From the NCBI GenBank assembly GCA_021845945.1, contig JAJZRD010000028.1:1-27625 (forward strand): a stretch of 27,625 bases of DNA, given 5' to 3'. Shown one piece after another: positions 8,262 to 16,219 of this stretch. Made by a program: the position numbers and the translations under genes. This DNA is from Chloroflexota bacterium. Lineage in GTDB: Bacteria > Chloroflexota > UBA6077. The notes beneath the pieces were generated by a model. It was not told the DNA's origin and ran no database searches. It saw only the letters and a list, made by a program, of their open reading frames with translations. Position 1 is the first letter of the stretch, and each line of letters begins with the position of its first letter.

Positions 8262-8528
8262 ATGCCAACCAGAAGAGAGATCGATGACTTCCTGGCCCAG
8301 AAACGGATCGCCTTCGTGGGGGTCTCCCGAGACCCCAAGGCCTTCGCCAACATCGTCTACCGGGCCCTCAAGGAGAGGGGCTATCAGCTCTACCCCGTGA
8401 ACCCCCACGCCGCCCAACTGGAGGGCGACCCCTGCCACCCCAGCCTGGCGCAGCTGCCCGAGCCGGTGGGCTTCGGCCACGCCTGTCACCGCTTCGTCAA
8501 GCAGATCACGGGATCTCTACCAAAGTAG
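8262..8528 (+). pseudogene. CoA-binding domain protein, C-terminally truncated
   Basis: The first 65 or so residues from ATG 8262 are a standard CoA_binding_2 Rossmann start: REIDDFLAQKRIAFVGVSRD, then ALKERGYQLYPVNPHA, then CHPSLAQLPEPV. In intact relatives the next segment (of the type VDGVLVMVPP and a C-terminal half of about 60 residues) completes the fold. Here the text changes abruptly after about position 8464 to GFGHACHRFVKQITGSLPK and stops at 8528. No continuation is visible in the other frames before the terminator. A well-placed GGGAAGAG precedes the start, so it was once translated and may still give a short product. It could be a deletion remnant. Confidence 0.65.
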
Positions 8529-8532
8529 TAGA

Positions 8533-8575
8533 CTAGGGTGAGGTGCGAGGCTTCTGGCCTCGCACCCCACCCTAG
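8533..8575. terminator. Bidirectional hairpin terminator
   Basis: Arms CTAGGGTG-a-GGTGCGAGGC (8533-8551) and GCCTCGCACC-c-CACCCTAG (8557-8575) pair over 18 bp with one mismatch and a 5-nt loop. It lies between the CoA-binding remnant (+) and the TctC gene (-), whose stop is at 8595. There is no long T run on either side. Confidence 0.7.
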
Positions 8576-8594
8576 CGCTTTCGCCACGATTGGG

Positions 8595-9680
8595 CTATTG
8601 GTCCTTAATCCGCTTGTCGAGCCACTTCTTGATGGTCTCGAAGCTGTCGTTATACCACTTGGTGAACTCTTGCCGCCCCACGATCGCCGCGGGCTGGCCC
8701 GCCTCCTCGATCTTGGCGATGTGCTCCGGGTTGGTCTCCGCCTTCAGGATCGCGGCTTCCAGCTTCTTCATGATCGGCTCTGGAACCCCCTTGGGCACCG
8801 CGAAACCTCGAGTGGAGGAGGAGAGCAGCTCGGGATAGCCCAACTCCTTTATGGTCGGCACGTCGGGATAGAACTTGGTTCGCTCCGTATGCAGCGTCGC
8901 CAGCGGCCTCAACTTCCCAGACTTGTACTGCGCGTAGTTGTCGCCCATGGTGCAGAAATTGACCTCTACGTGACCGCCCAGCAGCGCCGTCAGGGCGGGG
9001 GCAGCCCCGTCGAATCGCACCGGCCGCATGGTGACCTTCGCAGCATCGCTGAAGAGCAGGTAGCCGACCTCGTCATCGTTGAGGATCCCGACAATGGCGA
9101 CAGGGATCTGGCCGGGCTTCTTCTTGGCATCGTCGACCAGATCTTTCAAGGTCTTGTAGGGACCGTCTGCCCGAACGCCTATCTGAGTGGGATCCACCGC
9201 CTGACCGGCGAGGGGGACGATGTCATCCTGCTTGAAGGTAGCCTTCCGCTCGGGATCCACCACCGCAGCGGGGAGGTGAGGCAGGTTGATGCCGCCGATG
9301 GTGTAGCCGTCCGGCTTGGCTTTCGCCAGTTCCGTCCAGCCTACCTGCCCGCCGGCCCCGGCCTTGTTCACGACCTGTACGGACACACCCAGATCCTTTT
9401 CCAACAGGGGAGCGAGAATGCGAGCCCCCACGTCGCTGGATCCACCGGCAGGGTACGGGATCAAGATCGTAATCGGCTTGTCGGGGAAATTGCCGGCCGT
9501 GTTTTCCGCAGCTGCCTTGGTAGGCGCCGCGGCGGGCTGAGCGGGGGCCGTCGTCGCAGCTGGTTTGGCAGGGGCTGTCGTGGGGGCTGGGGGCGGCGCG
9601 GCTGCCGAAGGGGCGCAGGCGACGACCAGCAGGATCAGCGCGAGTCCCAACACCAGGGGGGAGATGGCCTTGCTGAGCAT
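8595..9680 (-). CDS. TctC/Bug-family solute-binding lipoprotein
   Basis: Extracytoplasmic binding protein of the tripartite tricarboxylate transporter family, 361 aa. The start at ATG 9680 is fixed by a strong AGGAGG site 7 nt upstream. The signal peptide ends in a lipobox VVAC (Cys 22), followed by a Pro/Ala/Thr-rich linker (about 23-62) that holds the domain off the membrane. The binding domain begins FPDKPITILIPYPAGGSSDV, with the family features VVNKAGAGGQVG, a DDxxPL segment, GGHVEVNF, and PDVPTIKELGYPEL near the C-terminus. Ligands are usually carboxylates; the actual ligand here is unknown. The membrane partners TctA and TctB are not in the window, so it is an orphan. A hairpin terminator follows at 8533-8575. 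Confidence 0.92.
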   Translation of the reverse strand: MLSKAISPLVLGLALILLVVACAPSAAAPPPAPTTAPAKPAATTAPAQPAAAPTKAAAENTAGNFPDKPITILIPYPAGGSSDVGARILAPLLEKDLGVSVQVVNKAGAGGQVGWTELAKAKPDGYTIGGINLPHLPAAVVDPERKATFKQDDIVPLAGQAVDPTQIGVRADGPYKTLKDLVDDAKKKPGQIPVAIVGILNDDEVGYLLFSDAAKVTMRPVRFDGAAPALTALLGGHVEVNFCTMGDNYAQYKSGKLRPLATLHTERTKFYPDVPTIKELGYPELLSSSTRGFAVPKGVPEPIMKKLEAAILKAETNPEHIAKIEEAGQPAAIVGRQEFTKWYNDSFETIKKWLDKRIKDQ

Positions 9681-9935
9681 GCAATCCTCCTTTAGCAAGC
9701 GATTTTGGCACACCATACCGGTGGCAGCCCGATCGGCGAAGATCCTAGCTACTACCACCCCCTCTCCGGAGCACAAATGGCCTCGGGGCTCCATCGATCC
9801 CCTCACCCCATCGGCACTGAAGGGGCATGGATGGCTTCCTCGCCACAGGAGTCCCGGCCGAACGATAGGTACGGACCGGGTCTGGCTATTCGTGGGAGGT
9901 CCACATGGAAAGGCTCAGCCGCCGCGCGAGACGAA

Positions 9936-9964
9936 CTCACTCTGTGCGATGTTGCACAGATGAG
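9936..9964. promoter_or_regulatory. Operator-like palindrome
   Basis: TCTGTGC-N6-GCACAGA (9941-9960) is a perfect 7-bp inverted repeat with a 6-nt centre. The outer bases CTCA and TGAG extend the symmetry with a one-base slip. It lies between the divergent TctC and rhomboid genes and has no T run, so a dimeric regulator site is more likely than a terminator. The regulator is unknown. Confidence 0.4.
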
Positions 9965-10062
9965 AGGAACTTCCAGGGAGTTGTCGAGATCCGAGTGTAG
10001 CACCAGGGAGACATGGTGTCTATCTGTCGAGAGGGCAGCGGTCGATGGCTCGATCCCTCAAC

Positions 10063-10092
10063 TTGACGCCTTCCGTCGGCGGGGGGTACGAT
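10063..10092 (+). promoter_or_regulatory. Promoter of the rhomboid gene
   Basis: TTGACG (10063-10068) and TACGAT (10087-10092) are separated by 18 bp, about 60 nt before the TTG start. The leader contains the inverted repeat CCGAT-N6-ATCGG (10113-10128), which could be an operator or hairpin. Confidence 0.5.
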
Positions 10093-10152
10093 CCTCCCTG
10101 GCACGGGTACTGCCGATCAACATATCGGTTATCACCCCACAGGTGGTTGGCT

Positions 10153-11187
10153 TTGATCCCTATCTCGGAAAGCGTTAACGTTCGCCGCCCCGCCTGGGTC
10201 ACCGCGTCTCTGGTGTTCGCCTGCGCCCTGGTGTTCATCTACGAGCTGCTGCTGCCCACCCGCGCCCTGGACCTCTTCATCGAGCGGTGGGGAGCCAACT
10301 CCCAGCCGATCCTGGCGGCACTGGCGGGCAACCCCCGGGTCCCACGAACCGAACTGCTCACCTTGATCACCTCGGAGTTCCTGCACGCCGACTGGGTGCA
10401 TCTTCTCTCCAACATGGTCTTCCTCTGGGTGTTCGGACGGGCCGTAGAGGATCGGCTGGGGCACTTGAGGTACCTGATGGTCTACCTGCTGGGGGGCGCC
10501 GCGGCGGGCATCTTCCAATCGTGGATGGCCGGAGCCCACAACAACATAGTGATGATCGGCGCCAGCGGCTCCATCGCCACGGTGCTTGGCATCTACCTGA
10601 TCTCCTTCCCCACCGCCTGGGTGACGGTGCTGGTACCCATCTTCTTTTTCTTCTGGGCCTTCGACGTACCGGCGGTGCTGATGCTGGCCTTCTGGTTCCT
10701 CAGCCAGTTCTTCACCGGCCTCACATCCATCAGCCGGGCGGCGGCCCCCAGCAACGTGGCCATCTGGGCCCACGTGGCGGGCTTCGCCCTGGGAATGGCG
10801 GCGGGCATCGCTCTCCCCAGGGGGGTTGGCCACGGAGTGGGCCGAAGAGATGCAGATTACCGGCCCGACGGCCCCGGCCCGGCCGGGCTCATCTCCTCGG
10901 TGGGCACCCTGGTCGGCCTGGCCCTAGCGCTTCGGGTCCTGCTGACCCTCCTGCTGGTGCGTCCGGGACCGGGCCTCCTGGGGCAGCTGGCGGCGCTGGT
11001 GCACGGCTTCACCGAGCCCGTGGTGAGGCCCTTCGAGGCCTTCATACCGCGGCTCACCCTCCTCGGCCTCCCCTTCGACCTGCCGGCGGTGGTCGTGATG
11101 CTGCTGGTCTACCTGCTCTGCCTGCTGCTGGTCGAGATGGTTCGGGGCAGGTCCCGCCGTGGCCAGGGACGCCCGGGCTACCGGTAG
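10153..11187 (+). CDS. Rhomboid intramembrane protease fused to a YggT-like C-terminal domain
   Basis: Intramembrane serine protease, 344 aa. The start is taken as TTG 10153: it gives MIPISESVNVRRPAWVT, matching the usual rhomboid N-terminus, and AGGTGG lies 6 nt upstream. Rhomboid features in order are the L1-loop region with ITSEFLHADWVHLLSNMVFL (His and Asn of the fold), the catalytic Ser in GASGSI, and the catalytic His in WAHVAGFALG. After the rhomboid part and a short polar linker come two more helices around FTEPVVRPFEAFIPR, which resembles the YggT family motif (FTDPILRPIRRLIP). YggT is normally a separate small membrane protein. The fusion suggests joint action at the membrane; substrate unknown. 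Confidence 0.88.
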   Translation: MIPISESVNVRRPAWVTASLVFACALVFIYELLLPTRALDLFIERWGANSQPILAALAGNPRVPRTELLTLITSEFLHADWVHLLSNMVFLWVFGRAVEDRLGHLRYLMVYLLGGAAAGIFQSWMAGAHNNIVMIGASGSIATVLGIYLISFPTAWVTVLVPIFFFFWAFDVPAVLMLAFWFLSQFFTGLTSISRAAAPSNVAIWAHVAGFALGMAAGIALPRGVGHGVGRRDADYRPDGPGPAGLISSVGTLVGLALALRVLLTLLLVRPGPGLLGQLAALVHGFTEPVVRPFEAFIPRLTLLGLPFDLPAVVVMLLVYLLCLLLVEMVRGRSRRGQGRPGYR

Positions 11188-11211
11188 CTCGCACGATCCC
11201 TCTAGCAGGGC

Positions 11212-11239
11212 GAAGCATTCTGCCGCGGCAGAATGCTTC
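11212..11239. repeat. 28-bp perfect palindrome
   Basis: GAAGCATTCTGCCG followed directly by its reverse complement. It lies 25 bp after the rhomboid stop and before acpS. The AGGG and CCCT on its flanks partly extend the pairing. It could end transcription or belong to the palindrome family seen beside pfkA. Confidence 0.8.
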
Positions 11240-11301
11240 ATCCCTACATGACAACCTCGTCTGTTACCCCGGCACGAATGTTGCCCCCGCTTCGGCTCCA
11301 A

Positions 11302-11676
11302 ATGAAGATGAGAGCGAGAATCGGCGTCGACCTGGTGCAGATCTCCAAGATGGCTGAATTGATGGAGGACGAGGCCTTCCTGAGGAGGGTTTTCCACCCC
11401 CCGGAGCTGCTGGATCGCCGGCCGGAGCGGTTGGCCGGAGTCTTCGCCGCCAAAGAGGCTCTGTTCAAGGCCCTCGGCACCACTCGCCTCTGGCTGGAGG
11501 CAGAGGTGGGCTGGGATGCCGCGGGCAGGCCCGAGCTGAGGGTGGCTGGAGAGGCGGTTCCGGCTGGCCTCTTGTCCCTCGACCTCTCCATCACTCACGA
11601 GGGGGAGTACGCCGTGGCGGCCGTGGTCGTATTGCTGAGTGAGGAGGAAACCAATGGAAGTCAGAACCCTATCTGA
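11302..11676 (+). CDS. acpS: Holo-[acyl-carrier-protein] synthase
   Basis: Transfers the 4'-phosphopantetheine arm of CoA to a serine of carrier proteins. From ATG 11302 it is 124 aa, the normal AcpS size. The Mg-binding Asp is in IGVDLVQI near the N-terminus, the second metal/CoA motif is FAAKEALFKAL, and the C-terminal strand motif is LSITHEGEYAVAAVVV. ATG 11308 is an equally possible start; neither has a strong ribosome site. The last 23 nt overlap the start of the next gene, so the two are translationally coupled. That neighbour carries its own carrier domain, a likely substrate for this enzyme. Confidence 0.9.
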   Translation: MKMRARIGVDLVQISKMAELMEDEAFLRRVFHPPELLDRRPERLAGVFAAKEALFKALGTTRLWLEAEVGWDAAGRPELRVAGEAVPAGLLSLDLSITHEGEYAVAAVVVLLSEEETNGSQNPI

Positions 11677-14221
11677 CCTGGTGTCGGAGCTGGCAAACCT
11701 GGGGAGCCGCAAGCTGTTCATCAACCGAACGCAGTTCCGCACCTACACATGGAGCTACCAGCAGGTGAGAAAGGCGGCCAACCGGGTGGCTGCCCTACTC
11801 CACGAGAGGGGAGTGACCCAGGGCGAGCGAGTGATCTTCTGGGCGCCCAACAGCGCCGAGTGGGCTGTCGCCTTCCTGGGCTGCCTGCTGGGTGGAGTGG
11901 TCCCGGTGCCCATCGACCTGCGCTTTCGCCCCGACTTCCTTCAGGAGGTCCAGCGCCAGACCAATGCCCGGCTGCTGTTCACCACCCGCCTGAAGCCCGA
12001 CCCGGGGTTGGGTATACCCGGACTGCTGTTGGAGGAGCTGGGAGAGACGCTGAAGGAAACGCGGCTGGATCAGTTCCAGCCACCCCGAGTCGTCGAGGAC
12101 GACCTGGCGGAGATCCTCTACACCTCCGGCACCACCGCTCAGCCCAAGGGGGTGATGCTAACTCACCGGAACCTGCTCTCCGAGCTGGATGGGATGCAGC
12201 CGGTGGTGCCGCCCGAGCCGGAGTACCGATTCCTTTCGGTCCTGCCCCTTAGTCACATCTTCGAGCAGATGGGAGGGCTCCTGCTGCCCATCGTTCGGGG
12301 GGCAACGGTGGTGTACATCGGTCCCCCGAGGCCCTCGGCACTGCTCCAGGCCCTGGAGGAGGAGCACCCCAACGCCATGATGGTGGTGCCTCGCCTCCTG
12401 GAGCTGCTCCGCGACCGGACCGTAGCGGAGGTGAAAGGCTATCCCGGCGGACAGCGGATCTTCGGCCTAATGATGAGGCTGGGTCCCCACCTTTCACTAC
12501 AAGGGCGCCGGCTGCTGTTCTCGCCGGTGCATCGACGGCTCGGGGGCAGCTTGAAATACCTGGTTTCCGGAGGGGCATCCCTGGCCCCGGAGGTGGAGCG
12601 CTTCTGGGAGGCCCTGGGGATGGTGGTACTGCAGGGATACGGGCTCACCGAGACCTCCTCGGCCGCGACCTGCAATCGAATGGGAGAGGAACGCCCCGGA
12701 TCGGTGGGAAAAACGCTCCACAACCAGGAAGTGCGGATCGCCCCGGACGGCGAGGTTCTGGTGCGGGGACCAAACGTCACCCCGGGCTACTACCAGAACA
12801 GGGACCTCACCAAGGCCTCCTTCGAGGACGGCTGGTTCAAGACCGGGGACATCGGCCAGTTCGACCAGGATGGGTACCTCTCCCTGCGGGGGCGTAAGAA
12901 GGAGATAATCGTCACCTCTGCCGGAATCAACGTCTACCCGGAGGACGTCGAGGCTGCCCTGGCCCGGGTGCCCGGGGTGCGGGATAGCGCTGCCGTGGAG
13001 TGGCACCGGCAGGTCCACGCGGCGCTGCTGCTGGAAGAGGGGATCGACCCTGAGCAGGTGGTGCGGGAGGCCAACAAGCAGCTGGACTCCAGCCAGAAGA
13101 TCCGGGGACACACCCTCTGGCCCCAGCCCGACTTTCCCCGCACCCCTACGATGAAGGTGAGCCGGAGGCTGGTGCTGGAGTACCTGAAGGAGAGCGAGCA
13201 GGGCAAGCAAGCGGCGGCCTCGGCCAAGCGGAAAGGGGAAGTGACGGCCGGCCCGGGCGAAGCATCTCCCCTATCGAGCCTGGTGGCGCGGGTAGCCCAG
13301 GCCCCGACCTCCAAGGTGGTGGGGACGGCGCAGCTGGGCATCGATCTGGAGATGGGGTCCATCGAGATGCTGGAACTGGTCTCCCAGGTCGAGCAGGAGT
13401 TGGGCGTGGACCTCCCCGAGGACGAGGTGACCGCCGAGACGACGGTAGCCGAACTGGAGGGCATGGTAGAGAGGGGACGTGTCGAGGCAAGGCGGGGCGC
13501 CTTCCCCTACTGGGCGCTCTCCTCACCGGTTCAGGCGGTGCGCGGCACCCTCCAGCGGACGCTGCTCTTCCCCACCCTGGGCCTCTTCTGCCGGCTGGAG
13601 GTCGAGGGGTACGAGAACGTACAGGGGTTACGGGGACCCCACCTGCTGGCCGCCAACCACACCAGTATGTTGGATGCTCCGGCGATCCTGATGGCTCTAC
13701 CGGAGAAGGAGAGGGAGCGCACCACCACCGCCGCCTGGGCGGAGTACTTCGAGGCGCCGGAGAGGCCCCGCTGGGAGAGGATCTTCCGGCGGCTGGAGTA
13801 CTACCTGGCGGCGACCCTCTTCGGCATCTTTCCCCTGCCCCAGACCAGGGTGTTCCGGCCGAGCATCCGCTACACCGGCAGCCTCATGGATCGGGGATGG
13901 AACGCCCTGATCTTCCCCGAAGGGGCCAGAACCCACACCGGTGAGATGGGTGCCTTCAAGGAGGGCGTGGGGGTGATGGTCTCCTGGCTGAAGGTGCCGG
14001 TGGTGCCGGTGAGGGTGGAGGGGCTCTTCCAGGTGCTGCCCGCGGGAAAGCTGTTGCCCCGCCCCGGGAGGGTCACGGTACGCTTCGGCTGGCCCCTCTC
14101 CTTCCCCCCGACGGCGTCCTATTCGGAGATCAGCCGGCAGATCGAGGAGGCGGTGAGGGGGCTGCAGGGATCGGAGGAAAGGGTGAGGCGAGTCACGGAG
14201 GCGGAGGGCAGAGCGGCATAG
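11654..14221 (+). CDS. Acyl-CoA/ACP ligase - acyl carrier - PlsC acyltransferase fusion
   Basis: Three enzymes in one 855-aa chain; the start at ATG 11654 has GAGGAGG 6 nt upstream. (1) AMP-forming ligase, about 1-515: P-loop YTSGTTAQPKG (156-166), GYGLTETSSA (328-337), TGD near 397, hinge GRKKEIIVTSAGINVYPEDVE, and the catalytic Lys about 501 in PTMKVSRR. (2) Carrier-like domain, about 535-605, with the candidate phosphopantetheine Ser 569 in EMGSIEMLEL; the usual Asp before Ser is Gly here. (3) PlsC-type acyltransferase, about 635-840: NHTSMLD (H-X4-D, His 669) and FPEGART (754-760). It probably activates a fatty acid, holds it on its own carrier and passes it to a lysophospholipid or glycerol phosphate. 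The overlapping acpS supports a working carrier. Confidence 0.9.
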   Translation: MEVRTLSDLVSELANLGSRKLFINRTQFRTYTWSYQQVRKAANRVAALLHERGVTQGERVIFWAPNSAEWAVAFLGCLLGGVVPVPIDLRFRPDFLQEVQRQTNARLLFTTRLKPDPGLGIPGLLLEELGETLKETRLDQFQPPRVVEDDLAEILYTSGTTAQPKGVMLTHRNLLSELDGMQPVVPPEPEYRFLSVLPLSHIFEQMGGLLLPIVRGATVVYIGPPRPSALLQALEEEHPNAMMVVPRLLELLRDRTVAEVKGYPGGQRIFGLMMRLGPHLSLQGRRLLFSPVHRRLGGSLKYLVSGGASLAPEVERFWEALGMVVLQGYGLTETSSAATCNRMGEERPGSVGKTLHNQEVRIAPDGEVLVRGPNVTPGYYQNRDLTKASFEDGWFKTGDIGQFDQDGYLSLRGRKKEIIVTSAGINVYPEDVEAALARVPGVRDSAAVEWHRQVHAALLLEEGIDPEQVVREANKQLDSSQKIRGHTLWPQPDFPRTPTMKVSRRLVLEYLKESEQGKQAAASAKRKGEVTAGPGEASPLSSLVARVAQAPTSKVVGTAQLGIDLEMGSIEMLELVSQVEQELGVDLPEDEVTAETTVAELEGMVERGRVEARRGAFPYWALSSPVQAVRGTLQRTLLFPTLGLFCRLEVEGYENVQGLRGPHLLAANHTSMLDAPAILMALPEKERERTTTAAWAEYFEAPERPRWERIFRRLEYYLAATLFGIFPLPQTRVFRPSIRYTGSLMDRGWNALIFPEGARTHTGEMGAFKEGVGVMVSWLKVPVVPVRVEGLFQVLPAGKLLPRPGRVTVRFGWPLSFPPTASYSEISRQIEEAVRGLQGSEERVRRVTEAEGRAA

Positions 14222-14229
14222 GCGTCTCT

Positions 14230-14327
14230 CCTCTCCCCCTGGGAGAGGGTCAGGGTGAGGGCTGTTTGGTTGATGACGCCTCAGCCCTCACCCGCCCTTC
14301 GGGCGGCCTCTCCCAGAGGGAGAGGCG
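14230..14327. repeat. 98-bp palindrome-rich dispersed element, copy A
   Basis: Built of nested inverted repeats (CTCTCCC/GGGAGAG, AGGGTGAGGGCT/AGCCCTCACCC, CGCCCTTCGGGCG). It is the reverse complement of 18694-18791 with only 4 differences in 98 bases. It fills the gap between the convergent ligase (+) and GH1 (-) genes and probably serves as a bidirectional terminator. Confidence 0.9.
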
Positions 14328-14334
14328 TTGGCCC

Positions 14335-15843
14335 CTACACAGGGCTCGCCTCCAGCACCGACCGATCCCCCGCCCGCAGCCCCTGGATGATCCGGCGGTA
14401 GAGGGAAGAGGCGTCGCCGCCCAGGGCATCCAGGGAACCCCAGCCTATGTCGCCCCCCTTGCGCTCGATCCTGTAGAGGCCGAAGCGCGGCTCGTAGGAG
14501 CCCCACTCGTAGCTGTCGGCCAGGGTCCAGTGGTAGTAGCTACCCACCGGGATGCCGGCGTCTATGGCCCGCACCACCGCCGCCAGGTTGGCCCGCAGGT
14601 AGCGGAGGCGGTCCCAGCCGTCCGACCGGAGATAGAATCGCCCGTTCCGAACCCGGCTGCAGAGGCCGTTCTCCAGGACCCACAGGGGGAGACCCTGCTC
14701 GTGGTGGAGCTGGCTGTAGGCGATGAGACCGTCCGGGTCGGGGCGGTCGTCCCACAGCATCCGGGTGGGAAGCCAGTTGCGGCCACCGGCGGTGCGGTGG
14801 CCGGGCAGCCGGACGTGGTTGGACACCACGGGGTCGTAGTAGTCGATCTGGGTCACGTCCAGGGTGCACTCGTGAGGACTGCCGAAAATCTCCTCCACGG
14901 CCCGGGGCAGCGCCTGCTCCAGGGGGAGAGCCGCCCCGATGATCCGGCGCAGCAACCGCTCGCCCACACCCATCTTCGGCAGAGCGGCCTCGTAGGCAGT
15001 CCTCCGGCCCGCCAACCACCGCGGCAGATCCTCCCGACTCACCCCGTAGCGACGGGCCAGCAGTAGGTCGACCGCCAGGCGGTCCAGATGGTAGGCCGAG
15101 TAGGCGAAGAGGTTGGTGGCCACCACCGCCTCGGGCTGAAGGGAGTGGATCTCCCCATAGGCCAGCACGTGGCCGGCCAGCAGCTGATCCAGGGCGCGCA
15201 TGGCATCCCGGCGAGCTAGACGGCGCCCGGGCGGGAAGGTGCCGGTGAGGTAGCTGTTGATGGCGTAGACGTTGGGCTCGTTGACGGTTACCCAGTGGCG
15301 GCAGAGGCCTCCCAGCCTCACCACGGCCGCCCGCACCCAGAGGACGAAGAGCTTCGGCGCCTCGGGCCGCAACCAGAAGTCTACTCCCAACCACTCCGGA
15401 TGGGTGAAGTGGTGGAGCGTCACCAGCGGCTGCAAACCCCGCCGGTGGCAGCCCTCCAGGATCTCGGCGTACCGGTCGAAAGCATCCTCATCCAGATCGC
15501 CCGGTTGGGGCTCGCAGCGGGCCCACTCCACCGAGAGCCGGAAGGCGTCGCATCCTGCCTCGACGGCCCGGTCCAACTGCTCCTCGTAGCGGTTCCAGAA
15601 GTCCAGGGCGACTCCCGAGGGCTCCACCCGGCCGCTCTTCTCCCACTGGTACCAGTTGTTTCGGGGCTCGCCCGGCCCGTTGTAGCCACCCTCCACCTGG
15701 AATCCAGAGGTAGCCACACCGAAGCGAAACCCCTCGGGCAGCAGGAAGGGTGCGCTGCTCACCACCGGAACCCACCGGAGGACTCGGACGCACTGCGGCC
15801 AACCATGGCGCTGGAACCCCTTGGAGAACCCCCATAGCTCCAT
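14335..15843 (-). CDS. Glycoside hydrolase family 1 (beta-glucosidase type)
   Basis: Retaining beta-glycosidase of family GH1. Residue numbers are from ATG 15843 (502 aa). The N-terminal strand is PEGFRFGVATSGFQVEGG (36-53), a core FRLSVEWARCEP follows, the acid/base Glu 189 is in WVTVNEPN, and the nucleophile Glu 391 is in VLENGL (usual form TENG). Near the C-terminus YYHWTLADSYEWGSYEPRFGL contains the family's aglycone-loop tryptophans. The family normally starts a few residues before PEGF, so GTG at 15765 or 15762 may be the true start; the 26 extra residues show no signal peptide. Likely cytoplasmic. It may act on oligosaccharides from plant or microbial material, but specificity cannot be read. 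Confidence 0.88.
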   Translation of the reverse strand: MELWGFSKGFQRHGWPQCVRVLRWVPVVSSAPFLLPEGFRFGVATSGFQVEGGYNGPGEPRNNWYQWEKSGRVEPSGVALDFWNRYEEQLDRAVEAGCDAFRLSVEWARCEPQPGDLDEDAFDRYAEILEGCHRRGLQPLVTLHHFTHPEWLGVDFWLRPEAPKLFVLWVRAAVVRLGGLCRHWVTVNEPNVYAINSYLTGTFPPGRRLARRDAMRALDQLLAGHVLAYGEIHSLQPEAVVATNLFAYSAYHLDRLAVDLLLARRYGVSREDLPRWLAGRRTAYEAALPKMGVGERLLRRIIGAALPLEQALPRAVEEIFGSPHECTLDVTQIDYYDPVVSNHVRLPGHRTAGGRNWLPTRMLWDDRPDPDGLIAYSQLHHEQGLPLWVLENGLCSRVRNGRFYLRSDGWDRLRYLRANLAAVVRAIDAGIPVGSYYHWTLADSYEWGSYEPRFGLYRIERKGGDIGWGSLDALGGDASSLYRRIIQGLRAGDRSVLEASPV

Positions 15844-16219
15844 TGAGAGGACGCGGCGCCGGCCCCGGCGAGGATGGGTCTACCGGGCCAAAGCCTCGCA
15901 CTGGAAGTCGTAGGGGAAGTGATGGAACAGCTCATCGGCTTTCTCCAGCCCTTCGTTGGAACCACTGAAGGTGCTGATAGTTAGCCCGTGTTTGTTCCTT
16001 CTCGATTCTGCCACAATCTCGTCTCCGACGCCAGGGGGAGAACCGGGCGAGCGAGAGCCCCGTCAGGATGGGCGCCGGCATCGCGGTCGCACGCCGAAGA
16101 AGAGGGGCGCGAGCGGCCGGCCCTATCCAGGGGAGGCACCCGGGTTTATCATGGTGTTGACGGTAGGCCCTGCCGGCATCGACTGCCACTCCGAATCGTG
16201 ACTCGCAAAGGGTGATGGG
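15844..16219. other. 376-bp region between GH1 and flavin reductase genes
   Basis: Divergent spacer. It includes a 44-codon ORF on the minus strand (15880-16014) in a stretch of clearly lower GC. Between 16015 and 16219 no promoter matches the consensus well; TTGACG near 16156 has no good -10. Confidence 0.5.
15880..16014 (-). CDS. Small unrecognised protein (44 aa)
   Basis: GTG 16014 is preceded by GGAGA at 7-nt spacing and opens a 44-residue frame ending at TAG 15880. The product begins MAESRRNKHGLTISTFSGSN and ends in an amphipathic helix-like stretch, EKADELFHHFPYDFQCEALAR. The composition is balanced and unlike the Arg/Pro/Gly-rich text of chance frames in this DNA. The base composition between 15960 and 16015 is lower in GC than the neighbours. 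It could be a real small protein or the C-terminal remnant of a larger one; the frame is closed by TGA upstream. It is read in the same direction as GH1 and lies 37 nt ahead of it. Confidence 0.4.
   Translation of the reverse strand: MAESRRNKHGLTISTFSGSNEGLEKADELFHHFPYDFQCEALAR

Larger units (their letters stand above)
9681..10152. other. 472-bp intergenic region between divergent genes
   Basis: No convincing protein is seen; open frames crossing it have no family features. It holds the TctC ribosome site, a 20-bp palindrome (9941-9960), the small inverted repeat AGACA-tgg-TGTCT near 10008-10020, and a probable promoter for the rhomboid gene. Confidence 0.6.

Noticed and set aside
10045..10152. 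N-terminal extension of the rhomboid protein from ATG 10045
   Set aside because: The extra 36 residues cover the predicted promoter and do not resemble rhomboid N-termini; TTG 10153 has a good ribosome site.
9705..10178. 157-codon plus-strand frame in the TctC-rhomboid spacer
   Set aside because: No family resemblance; it overlaps the promoter and operator-like sites and runs into the rhomboid gene in another frame.
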